A DNA stretch of 64,000 nt from Limimaricola variabilis (GCF_014195545.1 NZ_JACIBX010000001.1:454463-518462), one strand, 5' to 3'. Numbered from the stretch's first letter, positions 17,190 to 28,506 are shown. Notes: generated by a model from the sequence alone, not told the origin. A program made the numbers and translations.

Positions 17190-18343
17190 TTGCGGAGGCT
17201 CCTCACGGATTGCACGATCGGGTAGCGGGCAAGGAAGCGGGCGCGCAGGATCAGTACCCACAGCAGCACCGCACCGAGCTGGTGGGTGATCGCGGCGTGC
17301 AGCGGCGCGCTGTAGAGCGCGGTCACGATGCCGAGCACCATCTGCACCACCAGCATCGCCAACACGGCGTTGACGGCGAAACGGGTCTTGCCATGCGGCG
17401 AGCGGCTGCCCCGCAGCCAGACCACCACGCCGAGGATCAGCAGCAGGTAGCCCGCCATGCGGTGGATGAACTGCACCAGCCCAGGATCCTCGAAGAAGTT
17501 GCGCCAGACCGGCTCGAGCTGGAACGGGTCGGGCGGAAAGAAGCCGTCACCCATCAGCGGCCAGGTCGGAAAGGCCCGGCCGGCATCGATGCCCGCGACC
17601 AGCGCGCCGAGCAGGATCTGCACGAAGCCCAGATGCATCAGCCCGGTCATGCCGCCCCAGAGCTTGCGCTCGGCCGAGCGGCGGGCCTGCAGCAGGTCAA
17701 CCTCGCGCCGGCCCAGCCGCAGGAAATACCAGGTGATCAGCCCGAGGATCGCGAAGGCGAGCCCCAGATGCGCCGCCAGCCGGTAGGAGGCGACGGTCAC
17801 CATCCCCTCCTGCAGCCCGCTATGCACCATCCACCAGCCGACCGCGCCCTGCAGGCCGATCAGCGCGCCGATGCCGAAGAAGCGCAGGCCGTAGCCGGGC
17901 GGCACCCGCCGCGCCAGCGCGAAGCCCGCGAAGCCCAGCGCCCAGACCAGCCCGATGGTCCGGCCGAGCTGGCGATGCGCCCATTCCCACCAGAAGATGC
18001 GCTTGAAGGCGTCCATCTCCATGCCCTGGTTCATCAGCTCGTATTGCGGGCTGGCCTTGTAGTTGGCGAACTCCACCTCCCAAGCCTCGGCCGAGAGCGG
18101 CGGGATCGCGCCCGAGACCGGGTTCCACTCGGTGATCGACAGCCCGCTATCGGTGAGCCGGGTCATGCCGCCGACGAAGACGATGGCGACCACCAGCGCG
18201 AAGAGCAGGCCGAGCCAGATCCTCAGGCCGCGCCGCGCCTCGGCCCGGCCGCGGTCGATGCCGCCCGGTGTGGCGACCGACTTCTGCGTCGTGCCGACCT
18301 CCTCGAAGATCGAGCGGGGTCGCTTCTCCGCCTGTTTCGCCAT
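17186..18343 (-). CDS. ctaA: Heme A synthase (CtaA/COX15)
   Basis: Inner-membrane enzyme oxidising the C8 methyl of heme O to make heme A for aa3-type cytochrome oxidase. The 385-residue length and eight predicted membrane helices match the alphaproteobacterial and mitochondrial COX15 type. Conserved heme-ligand regions are visible: GGMTRLTDSGLSITEWNP, WEWAHRQLGR, and FIHRMAGYLL. The N-terminal 40 residues are cytosolic. Transcribed ahead of the peptidase gene, with the four-base overlap probably fortuitous in function. Confidence 0.96.
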   Translation of the reverse strand: MAKQAEKRPRSIFEEVGTTQKSVATPGGIDRGRAEARRGLRIWLGLLFALVVAIVFVGGMTRLTDSGLSITEWNPVSGAIPPLSAEAWEVEFANYKASPQYELMNQGMEMDAFKRIFWWEWAHRQLGRTIGLVWALGFAGFALARRVPPGYGLRFFGIGALIGLQGAVGWWMVHSGLQEGMVTVASYRLAAHLGLAFAILGLITWYFLRLGRREVDLLQARRSAERKLWGGMTGLMHLGFVQILLGALVAGIDAGRAFPTWPLMGDGFFPPDPFQLEPVWRNFFEDPGLVQFIHRMAGYLLLILGVVVWLRGSRSPHGKTRFAVNAVLAMLVVQMVLGIVTALYSAPLHAAITHQLGAVLLWVLILRARFLARYPIVQSVRSLRK

Positions 18344-18442
18344 GCATGCCTCCGGTCTGATCGGCGCGCAGCCTAGGATGCGCCCGCATGGGCGGCAACA
18401 CCCCGCCCGGTCAACGGTTTGGAACGGATCGGACCTAGGTCC

Positions 18443-19186
18443 TCAGCCGCGCTCCTTCCAGCGGACCATCTGTCGCATCACCCCGTGCAGCGTCTGCACG
18501 TCCGAACGGGTGAGCGGCATCCGGCTCCACAGGTTGCGCAGCGTTTGTTTCATATGGGCGGCCTTGTGCTCGGGGAAGAAGAACCCCGCCTCGCCCAGCC
18601 GTTCCTCGTAATGCTCGGCCAGCTTCTCGACCTCGTGCGCCTGCGCCCATTCGGCGCCGGCCATCTCGATCCGCCGATCGGCGACCTGCGCGCTGGCGCG
18701 GCGCCATTCATAGGCCATCAGCAGCACGCATTGGCCGAGATTGAGCGAGGCGAATTCCGGGTTCACCGGCACCGAGACGATGGTGTTGGCGCGGGCGATG
18801 TCGTCGTTCTCCATGCCGGCGCGCTCGGGCCCGAACATCACCGCGACCTTCTGGCCCTGCGCGATCCGGTCGGCGGCGTCGCGCATCGCGGCCTCGGGCG
18901 TCATCACCTCCTTGGTGAGGCCGCGCGGCCGTGCCGTGGTGGCGTAGACATGGGTGCAGTCGGCGACCGCCTCGGCCGTGTCGGCCGCCAGCATCGCCTC
19001 GTCGAGCAGCCGCCCGGCACCGGAGGCCAGCGCCACGGCGCGCTCCTGCGGCCAGCCGTCGCGCGGCGCCACGACCCGCATCCGGTCGAGGCCGAAATTC
19101 CACATCGCGCGCGCGGCCGCGCCGATATTCTCGCCCATCTGCGGGCGGATCAGGACGAAGGCAGGCTGCGGCAAAGGCTCGGTCAT
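18443..19186 (-). CDS. trmJ: TrmJ-type tRNA (cytidine/uridine-2'-O)-methyltransferase
   Basis: A 247-residue SPOUT-class RNA methyltransferase, expected to 2'-O-methylate position 32 of certain tRNAs using S-adenosylmethionine. Motif 1 reads FVLIRPQMGENIGAAARAM, and the knot motifs FGPERAGMENDDIARA and VPVNPEFASLNLGQ are intact. The C-terminal helix region is typical of TrmJ (LasT). The start at 19186 fits family N-termini; an extension to 19249 is rejected. The gene is divergent from the TfoX-like gene. Confidence 0.92.
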   Translation of the reverse strand: MTEPLPQPAFVLIRPQMGENIGAAARAMWNFGLDRMRVVAPRDGWPQERAVALASGAGRLLDEAMLAADTAEAVADCTHVYATTARPRGLTKEVMTPEAAMRDAADRIAQGQKVAVMFGPERAGMENDDIARANTIVSVPVNPEFASLNLGQCVLLMAYEWRRASAQVADRRIEMAGAEWAQAHEVEKLAEHYEERLGEAGFFFPEHKAAHMKQTLRNLWSRMPLTRSDVQTLHGVMRQMVRWKERG

Positions 19187-19260
19187 GGCGGTCCCGGGGC
19201 TGGTCGGAAGGATGCGCGGCGGTGTAGCCTCGGGGGACGGCCAAGACAAGGAGAAGGCCC

Positions 19261-19590
19261 ATGGCCTATGACGGGGGGCTGGCGGAGCTGCTGCGCGGGG
19301 ATCTCGAGGACCGGCCCGGCATCGCCGAAAAGCGGATGTTCGGCGGGCTGGCCTTCATGCTGTCGGGCCACTTGGTCTGCGGCGTCACCGCGCAGGGCGC
19401 GATGTTCCGCGTCGGAAAGGCCCGCGAGGCCGAAGCTCGCGCCATCCCCGGCACCGGGCCGATGGAGTTCACTGGCAAGCCGATGGGCGGCATGGTGGCG
19501 GCGGATGACGAGGCGATGGCCGATGACGACCGGCGCGCCGCGCTGATGCGGCTCGCCCTCGCCCATGCGGAAAGCCTCGAGCCGAAGTAG
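19261..19590 (+). CDS. TfoX/Sxy N-terminal domain protein
   Basis: A 109-residue protein matching the TfoX N-terminal domain: the KRMFGGLAFMLSGHLVCGV and FTGKPMGGMVAAD segments are characteristic. In Haemophilus and Vibrio, TfoX/Sxy promotes competence, but single-domain members in alphaproteobacteria have no established role. The ribosome site AAGGAGAAGG lies just before ATG. The ThiE-like gene follows after 51 bases on the same strand. Confidence 0.88.
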   Translation: MAYDGGLAELLRGDLEDRPGIAEKRMFGGLAFMLSGHLVCGVTAQGAMFRVGKAREAEARAIPGTGPMEFTGKPMGGMVAADDEAMADDDRRAALMRLALAHAESLEPK

Positions 19591-19641
19591 CCAAGCCGCG
19601 CAAGGCCGGATATAGGGCGCCTCGAAGTGCAGGAGGCCCTC

Positions 19642-20271
19642 ATGAGCGACCAAGACGACGCGCCGCAGATCTATCTCGTCACCCCCCCCGAATTCGAGCT
19701 GTCGAGCTTTCCCGACCGGCTCGCCGCCTGCCTCGACGCGACCGAGGTGGCCTGCGTGCGCCTTGGCCTCGCCAGCCGCGACGAGGATCGCATCTCCCGT
19801 GCCGCCGACGCGCTGCGCGAGGTCACCATCTCGCGCGACGTGGCGCTGGTGATCGACAGCCACCCCAGGCTCGTCACCCGGCTGGGTCTCGACGGCGTGC
19901 ACCTCACCGATGGCGCCCGCTCGGTCCGCGCGATCCGCAAGGAGCTGGGCGAGGACGCGATCGTCGGCGCGTTCTGCGGCAGCTCGCGCCATGACGGCAT
20001 GACCGCGGGCGAGCTGGGCGCGGATTACGTCTCCTTCGGCCCGGTCGGCTCGACCGATCTGGGCACCGCGCCGCAGGCCGAGGCCGAGCTGTTCGAGTGG
20101 TGGTCGATGATGATCGAGGTGCCGGTGGTGGCCGAGGGCGCGCTCGACCCCGACCTGGTGCGTCGGCTCGCGCCGCATGCCGATTTCTTCGGCATCGGCG
20201 AGGAGATCTGGCGCGAGGAGGACGCGGCCGACGCGCTGCGCCGCTATGCCTCGGCGATGACCGCCGGCTGA
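19642..20271 (+). CDS. Thiamine phosphate synthase family protein
   Basis: A 209-residue TIM-barrel protein of the ThiE/TenI family. Recognised blocks are IYLVTPPEF at the first strand, LVIDSHPRL, GLDGVHLTDGARSVR, and ADYVSFGPVGSTDLG, the last resembling the pyrophosphate-binding loop. True ThiE couples HMP pyrophosphate and thiazole phosphate; other thiamine genes are absent here, so it may act on another substrate, as stand-alone members in Rhodobacterales often do. The start at 19642 has AGGAGG six bases upstream, better than GTG at 19627. The 3' end overlaps olsA on the opposite strand by 28 bases. Confidence 0.82.
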   Translation: MSDQDDAPQIYLVTPPEFELSSFPDRLAACLDATEVACVRLGLASRDEDRISRAADALREVTISRDVALVIDSHPRLVTRLGLDGVHLTDGARSVRAIRKELGEDAIVGAFCGSSRHDGMTAGELGADYVSFGPVGSTDLGTAPQAEAELFEWWSMMIEVPVVAEGALDPDLVRRLAPHADFFGIGEEIWREEDAADALRRYASAMTAG

Positions 20272-21116
20272 GCATCGAGCGCGCCCGCCTCGGCGAGGCC
20301 GGCGCGCACCCGCTCCTCCAGCCGCCGGGCCAGCGCCTTGCGGTCGGGATGGTCGGCGACGCGCAGCGGCGCGTGGTAGACCAGCGCGATCTCTCCCTGC
20401 CGCCGGGCGGCGAGGATGCGCAGCAGATGCGGGCCGAACTCCATGTCGCCCCACCAGCCATAAAAGCGCGGCCACGCGCCATCCGGGTCGCGATAGACCA
20501 CGCTCACCGGCTGGATCTCCAGTTCGGGCTGGTCCGGCGACAGGAACGCCGCGAAGAGCGTCGGCTTGAAGGGCAGCACCCGGCGCCCGTCGGTCGAGGT
20601 CCCCTCGGGAAAGAACAGCAGCCGGTGGCCATGCGCCAGCCGCTCGCGCAGCAGCCCGACCTGTGCCATCGCTTCGCGCCGGTCGCGCCGGATGAAGACG
20701 GTGCCGGTGGCGCGCGCCAGCCAGCCGATTCCGGCCCATCCGGCAACCTCGGCCTTGGCCACGAAGTACACCGAGGCGCGGGCATTCAGTGCGAAGATGT
20801 CGAGCCACGAGGCATGGTTGGCGACCATCGCGCCCTGCCCGCGCATCGGCGCGCCGCTGACCCGGAGCCGCAGCCCCAAAATCGCCAACCCGACGCGACA
20901 GGCGACGCGGGTGATGCGCGACGTGACCGGGCGCTCCATCCCCCAGATCGCGGCCTCGGCCGGGCGCAGCGCCAGCGACACCATGAGCGCGACCAGCATG
21001 GCCAGCGCCAGCAGCGGTCCGCGCCAGGCCACGCGCAGCCAGCCGCGCGGGTCGGGCCCAGCCCAGGGGGCGGGATCGGCGCCGTGCCAGGTCGGGCGTC
21101 CGGGGGCGCTGCTCAA
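20244..21116 (-). CDS. olsA: 1-acyl-glycerol-3-phosphate/lyso-ornithine lipid O-acyltransferase
   Basis: A 290-residue PlsC-family acyltransferase. The catalytic NHASWLD fits NHxxxxD, followed by the EGTSTDGRR motif of the glycerophosphate site. One or two N-terminal membrane segments anchor it (about residues 30-55). Its start overlaps the olsB stop by four bases, and OlsB makes lyso-ornithine lipid, so it most likely adds the second fatty acid to give ornithine lipid. A general PlsC role is possible. It converges with the ThiE-like gene. Confidence 0.87.
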   Translation of the reverse strand: MSSAPGRPTWHGADPAPWAGPDPRGWLRVAWRGPLLALAMLVALMVSLALRPAEAAIWGMERPVTSRITRVACRVGLAILGLRLRVSGAPMRGQGAMVANHASWLDIFALNARASVYFVAKAEVAGWAGIGWLARATGTVFIRRDRREAMAQVGLLRERLAHGHRLLFFPEGTSTDGRRVLPFKPTLFAAFLSPDQPELEIQPVSVVYRDPDGAWPRFYGWWGDMEFGPHLLRILAARRQGEIALVYHAPLRVADHPDRKALARRLEERVRAGLAEAGALDAQPAVIAEA

Positions 21117-21874
21117 CTCCGCCCCCCGTAGCGGGCGCGCTGATCGGCATGGGTGCCGGCGACGTCGAGGATCATGCAGACATCCGTGGTGTTGAAGTCG
21201 CGATCGGCGAAGACGCCCTGCCCGATCCGCCCGCCGAGCCGCAGATAGGCCTTGATCAGCGGCGGGATGGCCCGCATCGCCGCGGCGCGGTCGATCTGGG
21301 GCAGCTCCGGCAGCCGGGCATGCTCGGGCTGGCGGCTGGTTACGCGCAGCGCCTCGGGCGCAAGGTGGTCCCGCCCCAGAAGCGCCAGCGGCATGGCGTG
21401 CAGCGCCGGATCGGCGCCACGGAAGGAAGCGGTGCCGAACAGGATCTCGACCCCGCGCGCCTCGACATGCTCGGCCAGCCCCTGCCAGAGGCGGAACATG
21501 GCGGTGCCGCCCCGGTAGTCGCGGTGCAGGCAGGAGCGCCCCAGCTCGAGCAGCCGCCGCCCGGAGGCCCGCAGCGGCGCGAGGTCGAACTCGTCCTCGG
21601 TATAGAACTGGCCGATCTTCGCCGCGCCGTCATCGTCGAGCAGCCGGTAGAGCCCGACCACGCGCGCGCCCTCGGGGCGGGCCTCGTCGATGAGCAGCAA
21701 CTGCTCGGTCACGGCGTCGAAGCGGTCGCGTTCGCGGCCCGCTTCGTGATCGACCATCGGGCCGTCGCCGCCCAGCTCGCGCACGAAGACGTCGTAACGC
21801 AGCCGCTCGGCCTCGATCCTGTCGGTCTCGTCCCGGGCGAGCCGCATGGTCAGGGAGGGAGAACAGGAGATCAT
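21113..21874 (-). CDS. olsB: Ornithine N-alpha-acyltransferase OlsB
   Basis: A 253-residue GNAT-fold enzyme transferring 3-hydroxyacyl groups from acyl carrier protein to the alpha-amino group of ornithine, the first step in ornithine-lipid synthesis. Family hallmarks are RYDVFVRELGGDGP, GLYRLL, the ELGRSCLHRDYRGG acetyltransferase core, ILFGTASFRGADP and the C-terminal RIGQGVFADRDFNTTDVCMI block. It is coupled to olsA by a four-base overlap. Ornithine lipids replace phospholipids under phosphate limitation in related bacteria. A palindrome in the upstream gap may be a control site. Confidence 0.93.
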   Translation of the reverse strand: MISCSPSLTMRLARDETDRIEAERLRYDVFVRELGGDGPMVDHEAGRERDRFDAVTEQLLLIDEARPEGARVVGLYRLLDDDGAAKIGQFYTEDEFDLAPLRASGRRLLELGRSCLHRDYRGGTAMFRLWQGLAEHVEARGVEILFGTASFRGADPALHAMPLALLGRDHLAPEALRVTSRQPEHARLPELPQIDRAAAMRAIPPLIKAYLRLGGRIGQGVFADRDFNTTDVCMILDVAGTHADQRARYGGRS

Positions 21875-21990
21875 CGGCGGCGGGTCGGGCTCGGCACGGG
21901 CGCCATGCGGGCGGTCTCCGGAACTGGATGCGGCAGCCGGGTTCTAGGGGGCGCGGCGGAGAATGGCAACCAAAGCCATCCCAACGCATA

Positions 21991-22008
21991 AGTTGACAGC
22001 CGTCAACT
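21991..22008. repeat. Perfect inverted repeat upstream of olsB
   Basis: AGTTGAC and GTCAACT flank four bases, making an 18-base dyad in the gap between DUF3553 and olsB (both minus strand). It could be an operator, or a weak terminator of the DUF3553 gene; no T run favours the operator reading. The minus-strand TTGACG within it could also serve as a -35 element. Confidence 0.5.
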
Positions 22009-22029
22009 CATCACTACTCTGGGTTGCAA

Positions 22030-22215
22030 TTAGCCCATTGCCGAGACGAGGATGAGCGTGACCTTGGCCCCGTCGAGCACCACCTTGCCCTCCTCGCGGA
22101 AATTGACGGTGATGCGCCCGTTGATGTTCGACTGCACCTGCCCCTCGCCCCATTCGGGGCGATCGGGATGGCGCACGATCATGCCGGGCGTGATGATGGA
22201 ATTCATGTCGGCCAT
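22030..22215 (-). CDS. DUF3553 domain protein
   Basis: A 61-residue protein almost entirely made of the DUF3553 fold, recognised by PGMIVRHPDRPEWGEGQVQS and ITVNFREEGKVVL. It resembles the small beta-barrel found at the ends of some helicases and is widespread as a stand-alone protein in alphaproteobacteria. Role unknown; nucleic-acid or protein contact is a guess. The start has a GAGG site. It is divergent from chpT with 27 bases between, so their control regions overlap. Confidence 0.85.
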   Translation of the reverse strand: MADMNSIITPGMIVRHPDRPEWGEGQVQSNINGRITVNFREEGKVVLDGAKVTLILVSAMG

Positions 22216-22242
22216 CTCGGCCTCCTCAATCTGCTGGAACGG

Positions 22243-22842
22243 ATGATGACCGACGAGCCGGATCTAGACGCGCTGATCGCCTCGCGCCTGTGCCACGACC
22301 TCATCAGCCCGCTGAGCGCGATCGGCAATGGCGTGGAGCTTCTGGAAATGACCGCGCCGCCGGGGCCGGAGCTGTCGCTGATCTCCGAGAGCGTCGAGGC
22401 CGCAATTGCCCGGGTCAGGTTCTTTCGCCTCGCCTTTGGCGCGGCGTCGTCCGCGCAGGCGGTCGGCCGATCCGAGATCGTGGCGCTGCTCGACGGGCTG
22501 TCGCGCGGCAGCCGGCTGCGCATCGAGTGGGAGGTCGCGGGCAGCATGCGCCGCGACCTGCTGAAGCTTGTGCTGCTGCTGCTGTGCTGCGCCGAGACGG
22601 CGTTGCCGCATGGCGGCCGGATCACCGTGTCGGGGCGCCCGGACGCCGCGCTGCGGCTGCGGGGCCATGGTCCGCGGCTCAGGATCGACGCGACCGCCTG
22701 GGAGCGGCTGCGCGAGGCCGAGATCGACCCCGCCGCGCAGCCCAGCGAGGCGCAGTTCGCCGTGGCCGCCAAGATGCTGCGCGCCCAGGCCCGCCCGGTC
22801 ACGATCGACACGGGCGAGCATGGGATCGAGATCGCGCTGTGA
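22243..22842 (+). CDS. chpT: Histidine phosphotransferase ChpT
   Basis: A 199-residue phosphotransferase that in Caulobacter and Rhodobacter relays phosphate from CckA to CtrA and CpdR; in Rhodobacterales the pathway controls motility and gene transfer agents. The histidine lies in SRLCHDLISPLSAIGNGVELL near residue 20, followed by the dimeric helical hairpin and a degenerate ATPase-like C-terminal domain without nucleotide motifs, as in ChpT. Adjacent ATG codons at 22243 and 22246 are both possible starts. The gene ends directly against the proA stop codon. Neither cckA nor ctrA is in the window. Confidence 0.9.
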   Translation: MMTDEPDLDALIASRLCHDLISPLSAIGNGVELLEMTAPPGPELSLISESVEAAIARVRFFRLAFGAASSAQAVGRSEIVALLDGLSRGSRLRIEWEVAGSMRRDLLKLVLLLLCCAETALPHGGRITVSGRPDAALRLRGHGPRLRIDATAWERLREAEIDPAAQPSEAQFAVAAKMLRAQARPVTIDTGEHGIEIAL

Positions 22843-24108
22843 TCAGCTGCGCACCGCGCCGTCGCCGACGACGAGATACTTGAAGCTGGTCAGTTGCTCG
22901 GCCCCGACCGGGCCACGGGCGTGCATCTTGCCGGTGGCGATGCCGATCTCGGCGCCCATCCCGAACTCGCCGCCATCGGCGAACTGGGTCGAGGCGTTGT
23001 GCACCAGGATCGCGCTGTCGACCCGCTCGAAGAAGCGCTCGGCGGTGGCCTTGTTCTCGGTCAGGATGCCGTCAGTATGGTTCGAGCTGTAGGCGCGGAT
23101 ATGCTCGATCGCGCCATCGACATCGCGCACGGTCTTGGCTGCGATATCCATGTCGAGATATTCCCGGCCCCAATCGTCGTCGGTCGCGGCCACCGCGCCC
23201 TCGACGTCCTGGAACTCGGGCGCGGCGTGGACCGTGACGCCGGCCTTGGCCAGCGCCGCGACGATTTCGCGCCCCAGCCCGTCCTTGAGGTCTTCGTGCA
23301 CCAGCAGGCATTCGGCGGCACCGCAGATGCCGGTGCGACGGGTCTTGGCGTTGAGAACGACCTCCATCGCCTTCTTCGGATCGGCATCCTTGTCGACATA
23401 GATATGCACGATGCCCTCGAGATGGGCAAAGACCGGCACGCGCGCCTCGCGCTGCACCAGACCGACGAGCCCCTTGCCACCGCGCGGCACGATCACGTCG
23501 ATGTAGTCGGTGGCCTTGAGCATCTCGGACACGGCGGCGCGGTCGCGGGTCGGCACCAGTTGGATCGCGTCGACCGGCAGGCCCGCCTTCTCGAGGCCGG
23601 CCTTGAGGCATTCGGTCAGGATGGTCGAGGAGTTGAGACCCTCCGAACCGCCGCGCAGGATCACCGCATTGCCTGATTTCAGGCAGAGCGCGCCGGCATC
23701 GGCGGTGACGTTGGGACGGCTTTCATAGATCACGCCGACCACGCCGAGCGGCGTGCGCACCCGGCGGATGTTGAGCCCCGAGGGCATGTCCCATTCGGTC
23801 ATCACCGCACCGACCGGGTCGTCCTGACCGGCGATGGCGCGCAGCCCGTCGACGATCGACCGGATCCGGTCGTCGTCGAGCTTGAGACGGTCCATCATCG
23901 CCGGGCTGATGCCCTTCTCGGTCGCGAATTCCTGGTCCTTGGCGTTTGCGGCCTTGATCTCCTCGGCACGGGCCAGCACCTGCTCGGCTGCGGCCTCGAG
24001 CGCGGCCTTCTTGGCCTCGGGCTTGGCGAAGGCCAGCTCGGCGGCGGCGGCACGGGCGCGCGCGCCGATGTCCTTCATCAGGGCGGGGATGTCGGTCTGG
24101 TCGGTCAT
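22843..24108 (-). CDS. proA: Gamma-glutamyl phosphate reductase
   Basis: Glutamate-5-semialdehyde dehydrogenase, the NADPH-dependent second step of proline synthesis. The 421-residue length is standard. The signatures [29 protein letters not shown], and the catalytic Cys region [16 protein letters not shown] are intact, with the C-terminal [19 protein letters not shown]. It follows proB by 49 bases on the same strand. The 3' end abuts chpT with no spacer. Confidence 0.98.
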   Translation of the reverse strand: MTDQTDIPALMKDIGARARAAAAELAFAKPEAKKAALEAAAEQVLARAEEIKAANAKDQEFATEKGISPAMMDRLKLDDDRIRSIVDGLRAIAGQDDPVGAVMTEWDMPSGLNIRRVRTPLGVVGVIYESRPNVTADAGALCLKSGNAVILRGGSEGLNSSTILTECLKAGLEKAGLPVDAIQLVPTRDRAAVSEMLKATDYIDVIVPRGGKGLVGLVQREARVPVFAHLEGIVHIYVDKDADPKKAMEVVLNAKTRRTGICGAAECLLVHEDLKDGLGREIVAALAKAGVTVHAAPEFQDVEGAVAATDDDWGREYLDMDIAAKTVRDVDGAIEHIRAYSSNHTDGILTENKATAERFFERVDSAILVHNASTQFADGGEFGMGAEIGIATGKMHARGPVGAEQLTSFKYLVVGDGAVRS

Positions 24109-24157
24109 GCGGGGCTCCTTCCGGAAGCGGGTTTCGGTTGCGAGGTGCAGGCCGGGC

Positions 24158-26385
<2,228 letters not shown>

Positions 26386-26392
26386 GCCTGTG

Positions 26393-26923
26393 TCAGGCGG
26401 CGGCGCGGCGCTCTTGCGCGACCAGCGCCTCCCAGCGGGCGCGGGTCAGCCGCGTCCGCTGCCCCGGCACGTCGTGGCCGAGCACCATCGAGGGCAACAT
26501 CTGCGGGCCCACCCGCTCGAAGCCCAGCTTGGCCAGCACCCGGCCGGACCCCGCATTGTCGTCGTAATACCCCGCCTCGACCGCCTCGGCAGCGGTGGTG
26601 GCGAAATGCATCTCGAGCAGCGCGCGCCCGGCCTCGGTCGCATAGCCCCGGCCCCAACGGTCGCGCGCGAACCAGTAGCCCAGCGTCGGATCGATCGCGA
26701 TCACCCCGGCAAAGCCCTCGGCGTCGAGCACGGAGTAGGCCGGTATGCGACCAGCCTCGACCTCGCCCGCGAACCACTCGGCATCGGCGCGGCCATAGGG
26801 ATAGGGCACGCGGCTGAGCCAGCGCGCGATCTCGATATCCTGCAACGTGGCATGGATTGCCACAACATCTTCCATGCGCACCGGCCTGAGCCGGAGGCGT
26901 TCAGTCTTCATTTCTTGGGTCAT
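26393..26923 (-). CDS. GNAT family N-acetyltransferase (RimJ/RimL-like)
   Basis: A 176-residue GNAT enzyme. It opens with the RimJ/RimL-type ERLRLRPVRMEDV and has the acetyl-CoA binding region GYWFARDRWGRGYATEAGRALL (about 85-107), followed by NAGSGRVLAKLGFERVG. The substrate, probably an amino group on protein or a small molecule, cannot be told. Its start overlaps the stop codon of the preceding GNAT gene by one base, and the two proteins are distantly similar, suggesting an old duplication. Confidence 0.85.
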   Translation of the reverse strand: MTQEMKTERLRLRPVRMEDVVAIHATLQDIEIARWLSRVPYPYGRADAEWFAGEVEAGRIPAYSVLDAEGFAGVIAIDPTLGYWFARDRWGRGYATEAGRALLEMHFATTAAEAVEAGYYDDNAGSGRVLAKLGFERVGPQMLPSMVLGHDVPGQRTRLTRARWEALVAQERRAAA

Positions 26924-27471
26924 CAGCCGATCTTCAATGCGTAGGTCCAGGTCGGCGCGGTGCCGCCACGCGCCACGGAATAGGCCTCGGCATCGCCGAG
27001 ATACTCAAAACCGCAATTCGTGAGCACGCGGGCCGAAACGGCGTTGTCCTGAAACACCTCGGCGAAGAGCTGCGCCGCGCCATGCGGGTTGGCGGCAATC
27101 AGGGCCCGCAGCGCCTCGGAGGCGAAACCGGTGTTCCAGAAGGCGGGCGCGACCCAGTAATGCACCTCGGACTGGCCGCGATCCATGCGGGTCAGCGTGA
27201 CCAGGCCCAACACCTCGGCCAGCTGGTTCCCCGAGCCGTCGATGGCCCAGACATCCTCGGTGCGGTCGGGACGCTGCGCCCGCTCGATCAGCTGGGTGAC
27301 GGTGCCGGGCGGCAAGGGGTGCGGAATACGGCGGGTGCCGCGCGCCACGCGCGGATCGGCGGCGTAATGCGCGATCAGCCCCTCGTCCGAGCGGCGCAAG
27401 GGCCGCAGCACGAAACGCTCTGCCTCGATCACGGGCTGGCCGTCGCTCACCTTGATGTCGTTGCTCTTCAT
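26923..27471 (-). CDS. GNAT family N-acetyltransferase
   Basis: A 182-residue GNAT enzyme beginning with a short polar tail then EAERFVLRPLRRSDEGL. The acetyl-CoA region is WVAPAFWNTGFASEALRALI, where the usual Gly-rich loop (Q/RxxGxG/A) is diverged to WNTGFA, and NAVSARVLTNCGFEYLG follows. The nearby sequence in relatives of the rplU-rpmA-obgE cluster often carries such GNAT genes. It lies 150 bases after rpmA and is coupled to the next GNAT gene. Confidence 0.83.
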   Translation of the reverse strand: MKSNDIKVSDGQPVIEAERFVLRPLRRSDEGLIAHYAADPRVARGTRRIPHPLPPGTVTQLIERAQRPDRTEDVWAIDGSGNQLAEVLGLVTLTRMDRGQSEVHYWVAPAFWNTGFASEALRALIAANPHGAAQLFAEVFQDNAVSARVLTNCGFEYLGDAEAYSVARGGTAPTWTYALKIG

Positions 27472-27621
27472 GGGTCGCCTCCTCCGCTACCCTGCTGCTC
27501 GGGTCCCGGTTCTGTGCCGAGACTCATGCCGCCATGCTGGGCGACACTTGTGTTCATAATGCGAACGGGGGACCGGCTTATCACCGATCCCCCGCTCTTG
27601 GTCAACGGATCGAGATCCGGC
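27472..27621 (-). other. rpmA-GNAT spacer with imperfect hairpin
   Basis: A stem of GGGGGA with TCCCCC, extended by CGG with CCG after one mismatch (27567-27592), lies just after rpmA on the minus strand. It has no T run and could be a partial terminator or RNA stabiliser. No gene is seen. Confidence 0.4.
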
Positions 27622-27891
27622 TTACTCCGCGGCCTCGGCCACCGGCAGCACCGAAATGAAGGTGCGCCCCTTGAGACCCTTGTGGAAGGTCACGCGGCCC
27701 TCGGCCGTGGCGAAGATGGTGTGGTCGCGGCCCATGCCGACGCCGGCGCCCGGCCACATCTTGGTGCCCCGCTGGCGCATGATGATGTTGCCCGGGATCA
27801 CGGCTTCGCCGCCGAACTTCTTGACGCCGAGGCGGCGTCCGGCGCTGTCGCGCCCGTTGCGGGAGGAGCCGCCTGCTTTCTTGTGTGCCAT
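27622..27891 (-). CDS. rpmA: 50S ribosomal protein L27
   Basis: Ribosomal protein L27 of the large subunit, near the peptidyl transferase centre. The 89-residue protein begins [20 protein letters not shown], the standard N-terminus without a Firmicutes-type cleaved leader, and contains [19 protein letters not shown]. It follows rplU by 12 bases on the same strand. Confidence 0.99.
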   Translation of the reverse strand: MAHKKAGGSSRNGRDSAGRRLGVKKFGGEAVIPGNIIMRQRGTKMWPGAGVGMGRDHTIFATAEGRVTFHKGLKGRTFISVLPVAEAAE

Positions 27892-27903
27892 GTGTCTCTC
27901 TCC

Positions 27904-28506
27904 TTAGGCCTTGAGGTCCTGGGACTGGGCGACCCAGCCCTCTTTCTCGATCTTGCCCTTCAGGCCCAGCTCTTCGTCGTAGCGGGCGATGTCCGCCTCC
28001 GACCAGCCAGCGATCTGGGCGAAGCTGGTGATGCCGGCGGCATTCAGCTTCTTCTCGAGCGCCGGGCCGACACCCGACAGCTTCTTGAGGTCGTCGCCAC
28101 CGGTGGCGGCGGCCTTCGGCGCCTTGGCGGCCGGAGCGGCCTCGGCGGTGCGCGGCGCGGAGCCGGCGCCGATCGCGGCTTTCACGCCCGACTTGTCGGC
28201 GCCTTCGGCCAGCAGCTCGGTCACGCGGATCAGCGTCAGCTGCTGACGATGGCCCTTGGTGCGCTTGGACGAGTGCTTACGACGGCGGCGCACGAAGTGG
28301 ATGACCTTGTCACCCTTGATCTGGTCGATCACTTCGGCCTGCACCGCGGCACCCGAGACGAAGGGCGCGCCGATGCTGTCGCCGATCATCAGAATGTCGT
28401 TGAACTGGACGGTGTCACCCGCCTCTGCAGCCAGCTTTTCGACCCGGAGCACATCGCCCGAGGCCACTTTGTATTGCTTGCCGCCGGTCTTGAGAACCGC
28501 AAACAT
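27904..28506 (-). CDS. rplU: 50S ribosomal protein L21 with helix-hairpin-helix extension
   Basis: The first 103 residues are a normal L21 ([47 protein letters not shown]). Residues about 104-138 are an Ala/Pro linker, and 139-200 form a helix-hairpin-helix-like domain ([22 protein letters not shown], then [18 protein letters not shown]). The extension is absent from enterobacterial L21 (about 103 residues) but recurs in Rhodobacterales. It could bind rRNA or another factor; no function is established that I know of. rpmA follows. Confidence 0.97.
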   Translation of the reverse strand: MFAVLKTGGKQYKVASGDVLRVEKLAAEAGDTVQFNDILMIGDSIGAPFVSGAAVQAEVIDQIKGDKVIHFVRRRRKHSSKRTKGHRQQLTLIRVTELLAEGADKSGVKAAIGAGSAPRTAEAAPAAKAPKAAATGGDDLKKLSGVGPALEKKLNAAGITSFAQIAGWSEADIARYDEELGLKGKIEKEGWVAQSQDLKA

